Part shown: positions 7,056 through 17,637 of the stretch, in pieces | How the letters are laid out: each line of letters opens with the position of its first letter | How positions within the stretch are numbered: the stretch's first letter is position 1 | Source of the DNA: Campylobacter avium LMG 24591 | GTDB taxonomy: Bacteria > Campylobacterota > Campylobacteria > Campylobacterales > Campylobacteraceae | Direction of reading: 5' to 3' | DNA length: 64,000 nucleotides | NCBI RefSeq assembly: GCF_002238335.1 | Contig: NZ_CP022347.1 | Coordinates: 744,001 to 808,000 of the forward strand | Program-made: the position numbers and the translations under genes | The notes under the pieces: generated by a model | Told to the model about the DNA's origin: nothing | The model's database searches: none | The model's input: the letters and a program-made list of their open reading frames with translations, nothing else

Positions 7056-9050
7056 AAAGCAAGAAGGCTTGTATTCCTTGTCCTTGTTTTTGCTATCTTT
7101 TTTTGCGTAGCTTAGATAAAGCATATCCATAGCCCTAGTAGCAGCTACATAAAAAAGCCTCCTTTCTTCTTCTAAACTTCCTCCCATTCTGCTCATTAGT
7201 TTTTTATTTGGGAAACGTTCTTGTACCAAATCTATAATGAAGACTGTTTTAAACTCAAGCCCTTTGCTAGCGTGTATTGTAAGCAAATTTACGCCTTTGC
7301 CTGAGCTGATATCACTTGTAGCAAGACTTAAAAAATTGTAATAATTTCTTATATCTTTGTATTCTTTGCTGTATTCTACAAGCTTGTTGATTTTTTCTTG
7401 CATTCTTAAGATAGCTTCTTCTTTCTTGTTAGAATCTATTTGTCCGGCCTTATTTACGCATCTTTGATTTATAAATAGTTCGCAAAGTTTTATAAAAAAT
7501 CTATTAGAACTTATAATATTACTTAGCTCATATGAATTTTCACACGCTTTTGCTTGTTTTAAATACAAATAAAGCTGCTCCAAAACCTTGGCCATATCCT
7601 CATTAATCTTGGTAAAATCAAGTATAGGATGCGTTTTAAAATCGCTATTTAGTTCAAAGCGGCTTGTATTTACCCTTGGTTCTAAATCATCAAAAAGCCC
7701 TAAGCTACTATTTATTTTCACGCTTTTTTCAAGCTTTACATTGCTATCTGGTTCCAAAAAGGCCTTAATTAAATTTCCATGCCCAAGCTTGCTTAAATTA
7801 TCAAATAATTCCTTTGAAAGTGCAGAGCCAACACCCTTTGCATGCTCCATTAAATACATAAAAGCCATGATGTCCTTAGGATTTACAAAAAGAGACAAAA
7901 AGGCACAATACGCCTTTACCTCCTTGCTGTCAAAAAAGCTCCAAGTACCTTTTCTAACGCAATTTATCCCATGGCTTCTTAGGGCTAGTTCCATGCCATC
8001 TGCGCTTGCTTTATTTCTAAACAATATAGCTATATCCTCGTGCTTTACAGAGCTTTGATAGATTATTTTAGCTATTTCTTTATACTGCTCATACAAATCA
8101 TCATAAACTAATAAAGCAGGCTTTCTAAAATTCCCCTCTCTAGTGACTACAAGTTGTTTGGGGTATAATCTTTCATTGTTTAAAATAACCTTATTTGCTA
8201 TTTGTAAAATTTCATTTGACGAGCGGTAGTTTTTGTTTAAAGAATAAATATTAGCGTCTTTAAATCTCTTTTGAAAATTTCCTATAATGCTTATGTCAGC
8301 ACCATTAAAAGCATAAATGCTCTGATCATAATCACCCACGCAAAACAAACTCTTGCTTTTAAAAGAATCAATCAAAGAAGCTTGCAAGGAATTTGTATCT
8401 TGATATTCATCAACCAAAATTTCAGTAAATTCCATTTTTTCATTTAAAAGCTCCTCTTTTAATCTCAAAAGCAAGTCATTAAAATCAACATAATCAAAGC
8501 GTCTTTTTTCCTCCTCATATTCTCTTAAAAGGTCTTCATAAATTTGCAAAAACACGGCTTGTTCTTTGTTGTAATTTCGTAAAAAAAAGTCTGCAAAATT
8601 TTCGTTTTCGCTTTTGTTTTGAAATAAAGAATATATCTCATACAAGTAAGAGGCTTCATAAGGCTTTACATCGCTAATATGAGCAAATTTCCTCCTAGCG
8701 TATATGCTTTTAAATAAATTTTTAAGCTCGGAAGGCATTTTTAAGCTTATATTTTTATTTTTTCTTTTTAAAAGCTCGTAAGCCACGCCGTGAAAGGTGC
8801 CTGCTAGGATATTTTTTGTAATTTTTTTATCAAAATACTTTCCAAGCCTATCTATCATTTCTTTTGAAGCTTTGTTTGTAAAAGTAAGGAGTAAAATTTC
8901 ATGCGGTGCCACTTCATTTTGCAGCAAATACGCTATCCTAGCTACTATGGTTGATGTTTTTCCTGTGCCAGCGCTTGCTATTATTAGATTATGCCCAAGT
9001 TTTGTGCTAGCTGCTTTAAATTGTTCCTCGTTCAGTCTTGAAAGCGGCAT
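7032..9050 (-). CDS. UvrD/Rep-family SF1 ATP-dependent DNA helicase
   Basis: 672 aa. Unwinds DNA 3'-5' in repair or replication restart. Superfamily 1A motifs occur in order: motif I ASAGTGKTST (about 25-34), motif Ia LTFTNKAS, motif II VDEYQDTN, motif III GDYDQSIYAFNGA, motif IV NYRSS, motif V LLTIHASKGLEF and motif VI EERRLFYVAATRA. ATG start with AAGGAG 5 nt upstream. Family member of Cj0777; whether it acts more like Rep, PcrA or UvrD cannot be decided. Its stop lies inside the end of the convergent PLP enzyme gene. Confidence 0.93.
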   Translation of the reverse strand: MPLSRLNEEQFKAASTKLGHNLIIASAGTGKTSTIVARIAYLLQNEVAPHEILLLTFTNKASKEMIDRLGKYFDKKITKNILAGTFHGVAYELLKRKNKNISLKMPSELKNLFKSIYARRKFAHISDVKPYEASYLYEIYSLFQNKSENENFADFFLRNYNKEQAVFLQIYEDLLREYEEEKRRFDYVDFNDLLLRLKEELLNEKMEFTEILVDEYQDTNSLQASLIDSFKSKSLFCVGDYDQSIYAFNGADISIIGNFQKRFKDANIYSLNKNYRSSNEILQIANKVILNNERLYPKQLVVTREGNFRKPALLVYDDLYEQYKEIAKIIYQSSVKHEDIAILFRNKASADGMELALRSHGINCVRKGTWSFFDSKEVKAYCAFLSLFVNPKDIMAFMYLMEHAKGVGSALSKELFDNLSKLGHGNLIKAFLEPDSNVKLEKSVKINSSLGLFDDLEPRVNTSRFELNSDFKTHPILDFTKINEDMAKVLEQLYLYLKQAKACENSYELSNIISSNRFFIKLCELFINQRCVNKAGQIDSNKKEEAILRMQEKINKLVEYSKEYKDIRNYYNFLSLATSDISSGKGVNLLTIHASKGLEFKTVFIIDLVQERFPNKKLMSRMGGSLEEERRLFYVAATRAMDMLYLSYAKKDSKNKDKEYKPSCFLFEAALC

Positions 9051-9145
9051 TTAACTCCTTTAAAAGAGAGGATTATAGATAAAAATATCTTAAATTTCCC
9101 CTTGCTTTTTTTATAAAAATTTACAAAATCAATCAATCTTTTAGA

Positions 9146-9151
9146 TATAAT
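9146..9151 (+). promoter_or_regulatory. -10 box for the 9180 gene and downstream valS-metNI
   Basis: TTAGATATAAT ends at 9151, 28 nt before the ATG at 9180, with AAGGG as RBS 5 nt before the start. It lies in the 129-nt gap between divergent genes and no further promoter is obvious before valS. Confidence 0.55.
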
Positions 9152-9179
9152 TTTTTGCAAATTTCAAAAAAGGGTTTTT

Positions 9180-10061
9180 ATGAATTCAAAAAAGCTTATG
9201 TTTTTATTGCTACTTATTTTGCTTATTTTAGCCGGGGTTTTATTTTATTTATTTTCTAACTCAAATCCTAAGTCTATTATTTTTAGCGAGGATAATATAA
9301 GCAGAGAAATTAATAATACAGCTAATAAAGAAAAAGATAAAAAACAAGAGAGTAAAAAACAAGAAATCAAAGTAATTTCATCCAAAAAACAAGATGAAAA
9401 AAATGAAATAACACAAAAAGCCAAAGAGCCAGCAACACAAACAAAGCCCACAAACAAACAAGCAAATTTGGCAAATAGTGATTTAAGTAAAGAATACAAC
9501 GAGCTTTTAGCTAAATCAAAAAGAGATACAAGCCTAGGAGAGCCAAGATATAATGTTTATATTTTAGATAGTGCTAAGCTTACTAAGGCACAAAGAAAAC
9601 TTGTAAATGAGATTACTACTACTTTTTCTATACGAGGCGGGTATTTTGTTTATGAAATTTTTGTGCAAAAAATAAGCAATGAAAACTTAAGACTTTATGT
9701 TTTCAACAAGGATTTGCTAAATAATAATAAATGGGAAAAGCTAAATGCAAATGCCCTACCTAATATGCTTTTTAAATTTAACAAAGCTAATGTTTTAAGC
9801 ATAAAAAATAGCTTTTATATGAAAGATTTAAAGCTTTCTTTGGGTAAAAATGCAAAGATTAAGGCTATGCAAATAAGTGGTTATACTGATGAAAGCGGCT
9901 CAAGGGCTTATAATTACGCCTTAGGCTTAAAAAGAAGTGCAGCTGTGGCAAGTGAGTTTTTAAGGCAGGTTGGCAAAATCACTCTTGATTCTTATGGAAA
10001 AGATTCTTTACTTAGCACAAATTCCTATGAAAATCGCTGTGCTAGTATAGTTTTTATGTAA
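9180..10061 (+). CDS. Envelope protein with OmpA-like C-terminal domain
   Basis: 293 aa. Begins with a strongly hydrophobic helix (about 5-26) that is a membrane anchor or uncleaved signal. A lysine/glutamate/glutamine-rich, low-complexity stretch (about 40-105) should span the periplasm, and the C terminus has an OmpA-like block: ISGYTDESGSRAYNYALGLKRSAAV then SYGKDS. Similar to Cj0776. Probably binds peptidoglycan; precise role unknown. Followed by valS after 15 nt, so likely the first gene of that operon. Confidence 0.75.
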   Translation: MNSKKLMFLLLLILLILAGVLFYLFSNSNPKSIIFSEDNISREINNTANKEKDKKQESKKQEIKVISSKKQDEKNEITQKAKEPATQTKPTNKQANLANSDLSKEYNELLAKSKRDTSLGEPRYNVYILDSAKLTKAQRKLVNEITTTFSIRGGYFVYEIFVQKISNENLRLYVFNKDLLNNNKWEKLNANALPNMLFKFNKANVLSIKNSFYMKDLKLSLGKNAKIKAMQISGYTDESGSRAYNYALGLKRSAAVASEFLRQVGKITLDSYGKDSLLSTNSYENRCASIVFM

Positions 10062-10076
10062 AAAAGGTTTTGATTT

Positions 10077-12692
10077 ATGTATGATAAAAGTATAGAGCAA
10101 GATTATTATAAAATTTGTGAGCAAAGAGGGTATTTTGAGCTTGATTCAAATAAAAATATCCAAGAAAAAGATAAATATTTTTGCATAATGATGCCACCTC
10201 CTAATGTAACAGGAGTTTTACACATAGGACACGCATTAACCTTTACCCTGCAAGATATAATGGTTAGATACAAAAGAATGGATGGTTATAAAACCCTTTA
10301 TCAGCCCGGACTTGATCATGCCGGAATTGCTACTCAAAATGTAGTGCAAAATTTGCTTTTAAAAGAGGGTTTAAGCAAGGAAAAACTAGGCAGAGAAGCC
10401 TTTGTAAAAAGGGTTTGGCAGTGGAAAGAGCAAAGCGGAGGGCAAATTTTAGAACAAATGAGGCTTTTAGGCATTACTCCTGCTTGGTCTAGGCTTAGAT
10501 TTACTATGGATGAGGGGCTCGTGAATGCAGTAAAAGAAGCCTTTGTCGATCTTTATGAAAAGGGACTTATCTTTAGAGCTGATAAGATGATAAATTGGTG
10601 TATTCACGATGGAGCTATCAGCGATATAGAGGTAGAACACAAGGAAAATGAGGGCTTTTTATATCATATAAGGTATTTTTTAAAAGATAGTACTGAGTAT
10701 GTGGTAGTGGCTACTACAAGACCTGAAACCTTTTTTGGCGATAGTGCTGTTATGGTAAATCCAAATGATGAGAGATACAAGCACTTAGTGGGTAAAACTC
10801 TTGTTTTGCCACTAAGCAAAAAAGAAGTAAAGATAATAGCTGATGAGTATGTTGATATGAGTTTTGGAACCGGACTTGTAAAGGTTACTCCAGCTCACGA
10901 TGTAAATGACTATGAGGTAGGGCTTAGACACGGACTTGACTTTGTAGTAGTCTTTGATGAAAAGGGTGTGTTAAATGAAAATTGCTTGGAATTTAAAGGA
11001 CTTGATAGGCTAAAAGCAAGAGAGCTTGTCGTTAAAAAACTTGAAGAAGAGGGCTTTATAGAGAAAATAGAAAAACATAATAATCAAGTGGCTTATTGCT
11101 ACCGCTGTAAAAATGTCGTAGAGCCTTATATATCAAAACAATGGTTTGTTAGCAAAGACATAGCAAAGCAAAGCATAGAGCAGGTTGCTGATTCTAAGAT
11201 GAAATTTTTTCCCTCTCACTGGATAAATAGCTTTAATGCTTGGATGAGAGAGCTTAAAGACTGGTGTATATCAAGACAGCTTTGGTGGGGACATCAAATT
11301 CCTGTGTATTACTGCGAATGCTCACACGAATTTGCCTCAAAGGATGAGCCTAAGCATTGCCCTAAATGCAAGGGTGTAAATTTTAAACAAGATGAGGATG
11401 TGCTTGATACTTGGTTTTCTTCGGGACTTTGGGCTATGAGTACTTTAGGCTGGGGAAACAGGGGCTTTAAGGAAGGTGAGCTTTATAATAGCGATGATTT
11501 AAAGAATTTTTATCCAAATTCCTTGCTTATAACAGGCTTTGATATACTCTTTTTTTGGGTGGCTAGGATGATGTTTCAAAGCACAAATGCCCTTAAGCAA
11601 TTGCCATTTAAGGAGGTTTATTTACACGCTTTAGTAAAGGATGAGCTTGGCAGAAAGATGAGTAAATCACTTGGCAACATAATAGATCCAAAGGAGCTTA
11701 TAAAAGATTATAGTGCTGACATACTTCGCTTTACCCTAGCCTTACTAGCCATTCAGGGTAGGGATATAAGGCTTAGCGAGGATAAATTAGTGCAGGTTAG
11801 AAATTTCACAAACAAGCTTTACAATGCCACAAATTATTTGCTTTTAAATGAAAGCTCTTTTAAAAATTTAGATGAGTTAGATGTAAAAAGTAAGCTTGGA
11901 AAGTATATTTTATCTCGTTTTAATCTTTGTATAAAAGAACTTAGAGAAAATTTAGACATTTACCGCTTTAATGACGCTGCAACCGTGCTTTACCGCTTTT
12001 TTTGGGATGAGTTTTGCGACTTTGGCATAGAGCTTTCTAAGGCTGAAAAATCAAGCGTAGCCGAGCTTGGAGCTATATTTAAAGAGGCTTTAAAAGCTCT
12101 ATCAGTTTTTATGCCTTTTATAAGCGAGTATTTGTATCACAAGCTTAGTGGCACTTCCTTAGAAAATGATGAAAGCATTATGATAAAGCCTTATCCTAAA
12201 TTTAGCAAAAGAGATGAGGAGACTGAAAAGCTTTTTGCCTTAATCATAGAAAGCATAGTTTCTATAAGAAGGGCAAAAAGTTTGCTAGAGCTTACAAAGA
12301 TAAAAAAAGCTTATATAAAGTTAAATGATGAAAGCTTAAAGCACTCCTTGCAAAAATACAAACATTTCATATCCTTACTATCAAAAAGCGAGGATGTGGA
12401 TTTTGTAGATACTAAGATGAAAGATTGCAGCTCTGATATAAGTGTGAATTTAGAAAGCTTTGTGCCGCTTGAGGGGCTTGATTTAAGTGCTATTTTAAAT
12501 AGACTAAGCTCTCAAGAAAGCAAATTACAAAAAGAAAAAGAAAAGCTTTCTTCTATGCTTTCTAATGAAAATTTTGTAAAAAATGCCCCAAAAGAGCTAG
12601 TTTTACAAAATCAAAAAGCCTTAGAAAGTGTAAATGAAAGGCTTTTAAAAGTGCAAACAGAGCTTAGTAATTTAAGGAGCTTAAGTGATTGA
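10077..12692 (+). CDS. valS: Valyl-tRNA synthetase
   Basis: 871 aa, class I aminoacyl-tRNA synthetase charging tRNA-Val. HIGH motif at 49-52 (GVLHIGHAL) and KMSKS at 527-531. The editing domain contains [13 protein letters not shown], and a zinc-like CYRCKN and CPKCK region is present. The C-terminal coiled coil (about 805-868, [14 protein letters not shown]) is typical of ValRS. Overlaps metN by 8 nt. Confidence 0.98.
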   Translation: MYDKSIEQDYYKICEQRGYFELDSNKNIQEKDKYFCIMMPPPNVTGVLHIGHALTFTLQDIMVRYKRMDGYKTLYQPGLDHAGIATQNVVQNLLLKEGLSKEKLGREAFVKRVWQWKEQSGGQILEQMRLLGITPAWSRLRFTMDEGLVNAVKEAFVDLYEKGLIFRADKMINWCIHDGAISDIEVEHKENEGFLYHIRYFLKDSTEYVVVATTRPETFFGDSAVMVNPNDERYKHLVGKTLVLPLSKKEVKIIADEYVDMSFGTGLVKVTPAHDVNDYEVGLRHGLDFVVVFDEKGVLNENCLEFKGLDRLKARELVVKKLEEEGFIEKIEKHNNQVAYCYRCKNVVEPYISKQWFVSKDIAKQSIEQVADSKMKFFPSHWINSFNAWMRELKDWCISRQLWWGHQIPVYYCECSHEFASKDEPKHCPKCKGVNFKQDEDVLDTWFSSGLWAMSTLGWGNRGFKEGELYNSDDLKNFYPNSLLITGFDILFFWVARMMFQSTNALKQLPFKEVYLHALVKDELGRKMSKSLGNIIDPKELIKDYSADILRFTLALLAIQGRDIRLSEDKLVQVRNFTNKLYNATNYLLLNESSFKNLDELDVKSKLGKYILSRFNLCIKELRENLDIYRFNDAATVLYRFFWDEFCDFGIELSKAEKSSVAELGAIFKEALKALSVFMPFISEYLYHKLSGTSLENDESIMIKPYPKFSKRDEETEKLFALIIESIVSIRRAKSLLELTKIKKAYIKLNDESLKHSLQKYKHFISLLSKSEDVDFVDTKMKDCSSDISVNLESFVPLEGLDLSAILNRLSSQESKLQKEKEKLSSMLSNENFVKNAPKELVLQNQKALESVNERLLKVQTELSNLRSLSD

Positions 12693-13698
12693 GATAAAAA
12701 ATTTAAAAAAATACTACGGCTCATCCTTGGTTATAGATGATGTTAGTTTAGAGATAAAAAAGGGCGAAATTTTTGCCATAGTAGGACATAGCGGGGCTGG
12801 AAAATCCACTCTTTTAAGGTGTATAAATGCACTTGAGAGCTATCAAGGCGGTAGTTTAAAGGTATTTGATGAAGAAATTTCCACATTATCAAAGAATTCT
12901 AAAAGGCTTATAAGCTTAAGAAAAGATATAGGTATGATCTTTCAGCACTTTGCTTTGATGAGTAGGAAAAATGTCTTTGAAAATGTGGCTATGCCTTTAA
13001 AAACTCATTATAGCACTTGTAAATTTGCAGCCAAGCTTTTAAATAAAGAATATATGAGCAAAGAGGATATGAAAGCTAGAGTAAATGAGCTTTTAAAGCT
13101 TGTTGGACTTTTAGAAAAAGCGACTTCGTATCCAAGTGAGTTAAGCGGTGGGCAAAAACAAAGAGTTGCCATAGCTAGAGCCTTAGCACTAAAGCCTAAA
13201 ATTTTACTTAGTGATGAGGCTACTTCAGCACTTGATCCAAACACTACAAAAAATATCTTAGAGCTTATTTCCAAGATAAATAAAGAGCTTGGAATAACCG
13301 TAGTTTTAGTAACTCACGAAATGGAAGTTGTAAAAGAAATAGCTCAAAAAGCCATTTTGCTAGAACAGGGCAAGATTATAGGAAGTGGCGAAATTTCAGA
13401 GCTTTTCTTAAAGCCAAATAAAAAAATGAGAGACTTTCTAGGAGAAAGTGATTTTTTACCTAGTGAGGGTGTAAATATAAAGCTTTATTTTCCAAAGGAA
13501 GTTGCACAAAAAAGCTTAATCACATCTATGGCAAGGGAGCTTAATCTTGATTTTAACATAGTTTGGGGCAGGATAGAAAAGCTAAATGAAATAGCACTTG
13601 GAAATTTAGTAATAAATGTAAAAAAAGAAAACAAAGACGCCATACTTGAATATATACAAAAAAGCGGCGTTTTGTGGGAGTTAGCAGATGAATTTTGA
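12685..13698 (+). CDS. metN: Methionine ABC transporter ATP-binding protein
   Basis: 337 aa. Walker [10 protein letters not shown] at 34-42, signature LSGGQ at 153-157, Walker [13 protein letters not shown] and a switch histidine in VTHEME. The C-terminal 80 residues (from about 258) form the NIL/ACT-like domain that in MetN binds methionine and inhibits transport, so feedback control is expected. GTG start with AAGGAG 5 nt upstream, overlapping the valS end. MetN energises methionine import with MetI, encoded next. Confidence 0.93.
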   Translation: MIEIKNLKKYYGSSLVIDDVSLEIKKGEIFAIVGHSGAGKSTLLRCINALESYQGGSLKVFDEEISTLSKNSKRLISLRKDIGMIFQHFALMSRKNVFENVAMPLKTHYSTCKFAAKLLNKEYMSKEDMKARVNELLKLVGLLEKATSYPSELSGGQKQRVAIARALALKPKILLSDEATSALDPNTTKNILELISKINKELGITVVLVTHEMEVVKEIAQKAILLEQGKIIGSGEISELFLKPNKKMRDFLGESDFLPSEGVNIKLYFPKEVAQKSLITSMARELNLDFNIVWGRIEKLNEIALGNLVINVKKENKDAILEYIQKSGVLWELADEF

Positions 13699-14353
13699 AC
13701 AAATAATTTCAAATTTTACAACAATTCTTTACCCAGCCTTACTAGAAACCTTATATATGAGTTTTGTTTCCACCATACTTGGTTTTTTAATCGCCATAAT
13801 TCCGGGCGTTTTGCTTACTGTGTGGGATAAAGGCGGACTGTGCGAAAACAAAGTGGCTTATAATGTGCTTGATTTTTTCGTAAATATAGTTCGCTCTTTT
13901 CCATTTATCATCCTAATCATAGCTTTGATGCCACTTACCAAGCTAATAATTGGCACCAGCATAGGAACAACGGCTACTATCGTGCCGCTTACCTTGGGTA
14001 TCGCTCCATTTTTAGCCAAGATGATAGAAAGCTCTTTAAAAGAGGTTGATAAAAGCATTATAGAAGCTGCCAAATCTTACGGTTCTAGCAATGTTCAAGT
14101 GATATTCAAGGTTATGTTTGTTGAGTCTTTGCCATCTTTGATAAACGGCCTAACCCTTACTTTAATAGTAGTTATAGGTTTTTCTGCTATGGCTGGAACC
14201 ATAGGCGGAGGCGGGCTTGGCGATGTTGCTATTCGTTATGGTTATGAGAGATTTAATGAAGAAATCATGATACAAACAATCATTCTTTTACTTGTTTTGG
14301 TTCAAATCATACAGCTGCTTGGCAATTTTCTTTACAAAAAAACTAAGAGATAA
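13688..14353 (+). CDS. metI: Methionine ABC transporter permease
   Basis: 221 aa inner-membrane permease with about five helices and the EAA loop [20 protein letters not shown], the contact site for MetN. Homologous to MetI of D-/L-methionine transporters. Overlaps metN by 11 nt. The substrate-binding lipoprotein MetQ, which commonly follows in Campylobacter, is absent; the next gene is convergent lnt. Confidence 0.92.
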   Translation: MNFEQIISNFTTILYPALLETLYMSFVSTILGFLIAIIPGVLLTVWDKGGLCENKVAYNVLDFFVNIVRSFPFIILIIALMPLTKLIIGTSIGTTATIVPLTLGIAPFLAKMIESSLKEVDKSIIEAAKSYGSSNVQVIFKVMFVESLPSLINGLTLTLIVVIGFSAMAGTIGGGGLGDVAIRYGYERFNEEIMIQTIILLLVLVQIIQLLGNFLYKKTKR

Positions 14354-14359
14354 GGCATG

Positions 14360-14385
14360 AATGAAAGCTCTTATAAGCTTTCATT
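14360..14385. terminator. Inverted repeat between convergent metI and lnt, possible bidirectional terminator
   Basis: A perfect 10-bp stem (14360-14369 with 14376-14385, 6-nt loop) lies at the convergence of metI and lnt and includes the lnt stop codon. Neither side has a good U tract, so termination activity is only inferred. Confidence 0.4.
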
Positions 14386-15777
14386 GGCCTCGGTTTTGCT
14401 TTGATTAAGTTCTAAGCTTAAATTTTCGTCTAAACTTTCGTTTTCATCAAGGCTTAAATTTCCATCTATTAGGCTTTTATTATTATCTTTTATTTCTTTA
14501 TAGAATGTTGGAATGTTATCTAGTATGTATTTTTTAAATAAAGATTTCTTAGGTTCTATCACAGCACTTCCGCCACCATTTGTTGCGTGATACACGGTAA
14601 CTCCGTATTTACTAGCATAAAATTTAATTAATAAGCCCTGTAAAATAGGCTCGCTAGATGGTTCAAACCAAGCGTTGTTTGATAGGGCTATGATTATCTT
14701 TGAGTGTTTGTAAAGCTCCTCTTTTGTGGCCTCATAACATAGGGCATTTGTGATTATCTGTCCGTTTAGCTCGTATTGATTTAAAGGCTCTCCTCTTGAA
14801 AAATCACTAAAGCCCTGCAAAAGATACTGCCTGAAAAAATCCTTAAAAAACGGCATTTCCTCACCAAAAGGCACCAAATAATGCTTGTGCATAGTAAAGA
14901 CCTCGTTATTACTAAAAATATAGGTGCTATTGTAAAATTTCTTATCTTCCTCGCTTTGCGCGCCCACTATTATGGTGATTTGCTTAGATAATTCTTTAAG
15001 AAATTCGTAGTAAAAACCACCAAAATAAGTCTTTAAGTCAAAATTAAAAGCCGCTTCGGGTAGGATTATGAGCTCTTTGCCTTGCGTTATAGCCTTAAAA
15101 ACCTCATTTATAATATCATCAGAATACTCCCCGGCTTTTTGCGCTAGCAGTTTTTGGTCTTGAGAAATATTGGTATTTACTAATTTATAATCTAAATTTA
15201 GTTTATGAACTTGCTTATCTTCATACTGAGTTCCCAAAAAGAACAAAAAAAGTATAATGGCTATTTTATAATACCTTGATATGTATTTTTCGTAGTAAAA
15301 ATAGGCTATTAAAAATATACAAATAATGCCCTTATAACTCGCATCAAAGCTTCCATACACGGTTAAAATTCCCCAATTAAGCCAATCAAAGCCAAGCGGA
15401 TGTAAAAAACTAAGGGCAAAAACTGCACTAAGCCTTAAAAAATCAAATTTAAGCATATATATTAGCCTAAATAAAATAGCGTAAAAAAGCCCAATTCCTA
15501 GTATTTCAAATGGAATTATCCAGGCTAGATTAAAATAAATAGATGAAAAAGAAATCCAATAAAAAAGTAAAATTCCTAGAAAAAATCCTGTGTAAAAATA
15601 CCCCTTGCCGTCGCTTCGTAGCAACAAGACAAAGCCCCATATAGATAAAAATGGAGATAGAATTTGCAGGGCTAAGTTAGGGTAAAAGGATATAAATATT
15701 GAATTTAAAATCAAAAAAGCTATAAAAAAGGCTTTTATTATTTTAAAACTGCTAGAATTATAATTTAATTTTTTCAC
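14371..15777 (-). CDS. lnt: Apolipoprotein N-acyltransferase
   Basis: 468 aa from a GTG at 15777. The frame extends to a TTG at 15846, but that would overlap divergent yajC. About seven N-terminal membrane helices precede a nitrilase-like domain that N-acylates lipoproteins on the periplasmic face. Catalytic residues are visible: Glu in LPEAAF (about 240), Lys in HKHYLVPFGEEMPF (about 297), Cys in NALCYEATKE (about 347), then SNNAWFEPSSEP. The last 35 residues form an acidic repetitive tail (LSLDENESLDEN) beyond the usual fold. Its promoter must lie within or across yajC. The exact start is uncertain. Confidence 0.85.
   Translation of the reverse strand: MKKLNYNSSSFKIIKAFFIAFLILNSIFISFYPNLALQILSPFLSIWGFVLLLRSDGKGYFYTGFFLGILLFYWISFSSIYFNLAWIIPFEILGIGLFYAILFRLIYMLKFDFLRLSAVFALSFLHPLGFDWLNWGILTVYGSFDASYKGIICIFLIAYFYYEKYISRYYKIAIILFLFFLGTQYEDKQVHKLNLDYKLVNTNISQDQKLLAQKAGEYSDDIINEVFKAITQGKELIILPEAAFNFDLKTYFGGFYYEFLKELSKQITIIVGAQSEEDKKFYNSTYIFSNNEVFTMHKHYLVPFGEEMPFFKDFFRQYLLQGFSDFSRGEPLNQYELNGQIITNALCYEATKEELYKHSKIIIALSNNAWFEPSSEPILQGLLIKFYASKYGVTVYHATNGGGSAVIEPKKSLFKKYILDNIPTFYKEIKDNNKSLIDGNLSLDENESLDENLSLELNQSKTEANESL
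15759..15764 (+). promoter_or_regulatory. -10 box for yajC-secD-secF operon
   Basis: TATAAT ends 27 nt before the yajC ATG at 15792; AAAAGGAAA gives the RBS. The box overlaps the 5' end of divergent lnt. Confidence 0.6.
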
Positions 15778-15791
15778 AAAAGGAAAAAAAT

Positions 15792-16064
15792 ATGGAACAA
15801 GGTTCACTTTTAAGTTCATTACTTCCCCTAGTAGTGCTTTTTGCAATATTTTATTTCTTGGTTATAAGACCACAGCAAAAACAAGCAAAGGCACATAGAC
15901 AAATGCTTGAGTCCCTACAAAAAGGCGATAAGATAATCACAAGTGGAGGGTTAATTTGCGAGGTCGTAAAACCTGAGGAGGATTTTATCAAAGTTAAGCT
16001 TAATGATGAGAATGTTATAGTAAAAGTTTCTAGAGATTTTATAGCAAAGAAGATTAATGAGTAG
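15792..16064 (+). CDS. yajC: Preprotein translocase accessory subunit YajC
   Basis: 90 aa. One N-terminal membrane helix (about 8-26, LLPLVVLFAIFYFLVIRPQQK) followed by the YajC core with GDKIITSGGLICEV. YajC binds SecDF and the SecYEG translocon in the inner membrane. First gene of the yajC-secD-secF set; its stop overlaps the secD start by 8 nt. Confidence 0.95.
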   Translation: MEQGSLLSSLLPLVVLFAIFYFLVIRPQQKQAKAHRQMLESLQKGDKIITSGGLICEVVKPEEDFIKVKLNDENVIVKVSRDFIAKKINE

Positions 16065-17637
16065 TTCAAGGCTAAGCTACCGTTTGCTTGTATTTATAGT
16101 AGTTTTAGCCCTTAGCGTGATATTTTCAATACCTTCTTTATTTCAAACTGATAGTGGAAAAAAGATAAATTTAGGGCTTGATTTGCAAGGTGGGCTTTAT
16201 ATGCTCTTAGGAGTTGATAATGATGAGGCTATAAAGTCCAAGATAAAATCCATAGCTTCAGCACTTAATTATGAGATTACAAAGCAAAATCTTTTGGTTG
16301 ATGATCTTAAAATCAATGGCGAATTTATAGAATTTTCTGTCTATGATGAAAATGATAAGCAGAAGATAGACCTTGTTTTAAAAGACATACAAGGACTTGC
16401 GGTTGATTTTTCAAATTTACACTACAAAATAGGCTTAAATGAAGCTGAAATAAAATCCACCAAGGACTACGCTCTTTTACAGGCAGTACAAACTATAAGA
16501 AACAGATTAGATGGCTTTGGACTTGCAGAGCCAACGGTTGCAAAGCAGGGCGAGGATAAAATTTTAGTTGAGTTAGCAGGCATTAAGACAAGAGAAGATG
16601 AGCTAAGGGCTAGAGAAAGGATAACGACTTCAGCACATCTTCAGCTTATGGAAGTAGATGATAGCAAATTATCACAGGCTGCTTTTATGAGTGAGGCAGA
16701 GGCTGCTAGCTACGGACTTGTCATACTAAGTGATGCAAAGAATGAAAATATCAAATATCCTTTAAAAAATATACCCGTGCTAGATGGTTCTATGCTAACT
16801 GACGCAACTGTGGCCTTTTCACAGCAAGGTGGCTCTCCTGTTATAAATTTTACCTTAAATTCACAGGGTGCTAGAATTTTTGCTGATTACACAGGTGCAA
16901 ATGTGGGCAAAAGACTTGCCATAGTGCTTGATAATAAGGTCTATTCAGCTCCTTCCATAAATGAAAGAATAGGCGGTGGAAGCGGACAAATAAGTGGCTC
17001 TTTTACCCAAGAAGAGGCAAGAGATGTGGCTGTGGCCTTAAGAAGCGGAGCCTTGCTTGCTCCTGTTGTCTTGCTTGAGCAAAGAAGTATAGGTCCCTCA
17101 CTTGGTGCTGATAGTATAAAACTTAGTATGATAGCCCTAATAGGTGCTTCTATCTTTATAGTTGTATTTATGGTGCTGTATTATGGTATAGCTGGAATTT
17201 TTGCTAATATTGCTCTTATTGTAAATATCTTAGCAATTGTTGCTGTTATGGCTATGTTTGGAGCTACTTTGACCCTGCCGGGAATGGCCGGGCTTGTTTT
17301 AACTGTGGGTATGGCTGTGGATGCAAATGTTATTATAAATGAACGTATAAGAGAGCTTTTAAGAGAGGGTGTAAAGATAAGGCAAAGCATAGAAAATGGC
17401 TATAAAAACGCTATGAGTGCCATTATAGATTCAAATATCACTTCTTTAGTTACCTCAGTAGCTCTTTATGCTTATGGCACGGGACCTGTAAAGGGCTTTG
17501 CTGTAACCTTGGGCATAGGTATAGTTGCCTCTATGATAACAGCTATTTGGGGAACTCACGGGCTGTTTGAGTTTTTTATGAAAAATATAGAAAAAAGCAA
17601 TAACACAGTGCTTTGGTTTGGATATAGGAGAAAATAA
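16057..17637 (+). CDS. secD: Protein-export membrane protein SecD
   Basis: 526 aa. Proton-driven partner of the Sec translocon that pulls exported proteins into the periplasm. N-terminal helix followed by the SecD signature KINLGLDLQGGLYML, large periplasmic P1 domain, then five C-terminal helices with GMAVDANVIINERIRE, which carries the RND-type conserved aspartate. Ends in a 1-nt overlap (TAATG) with secF. Confidence 0.97.
   Translation: MSSSRLSYRLLVFIVVLALSVIFSIPSLFQTDSGKKINLGLDLQGGLYMLLGVDNDEAIKSKIKSIASALNYEITKQNLLVDDLKINGEFIEFSVYDENDKQKIDLVLKDIQGLAVDFSNLHYKIGLNEAEIKSTKDYALLQAVQTIRNRLDGFGLAEPTVAKQGEDKILVELAGIKTREDELRARERITTSAHLQLMEVDDSKLSQAAFMSEAEAASYGLVILSDAKNENIKYPLKNIPVLDGSMLTDATVAFSQQGGSPVINFTLNSQGARIFADYTGANVGKRLAIVLDNKVYSAPSINERIGGGSGQISGSFTQEEARDVAVALRSGALLAPVVLLEQRSIGPSLGADSIKLSMIALIGASIFIVVFMVLYYGIAGIFANIALIVNILAIVAVMAMFGATLTLPGMAGLVLTVGMAVDANVIINERIRELLREGVKIRQSIENGYKNAMSAIIDSNITSLVTSVALYAYGTGPVKGFAVTLGIGIVASMITAIWGTHGLFEFFMKNIEKSNNTVLWFGYRRK

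Noticed and set aside
7588-8058. 156-codon plus-strand frame
   Set aside because: Entirely antisense to the helicase gene, whose motifs are intact; serine/phenylalanine-rich composition typical of a shadow frame.
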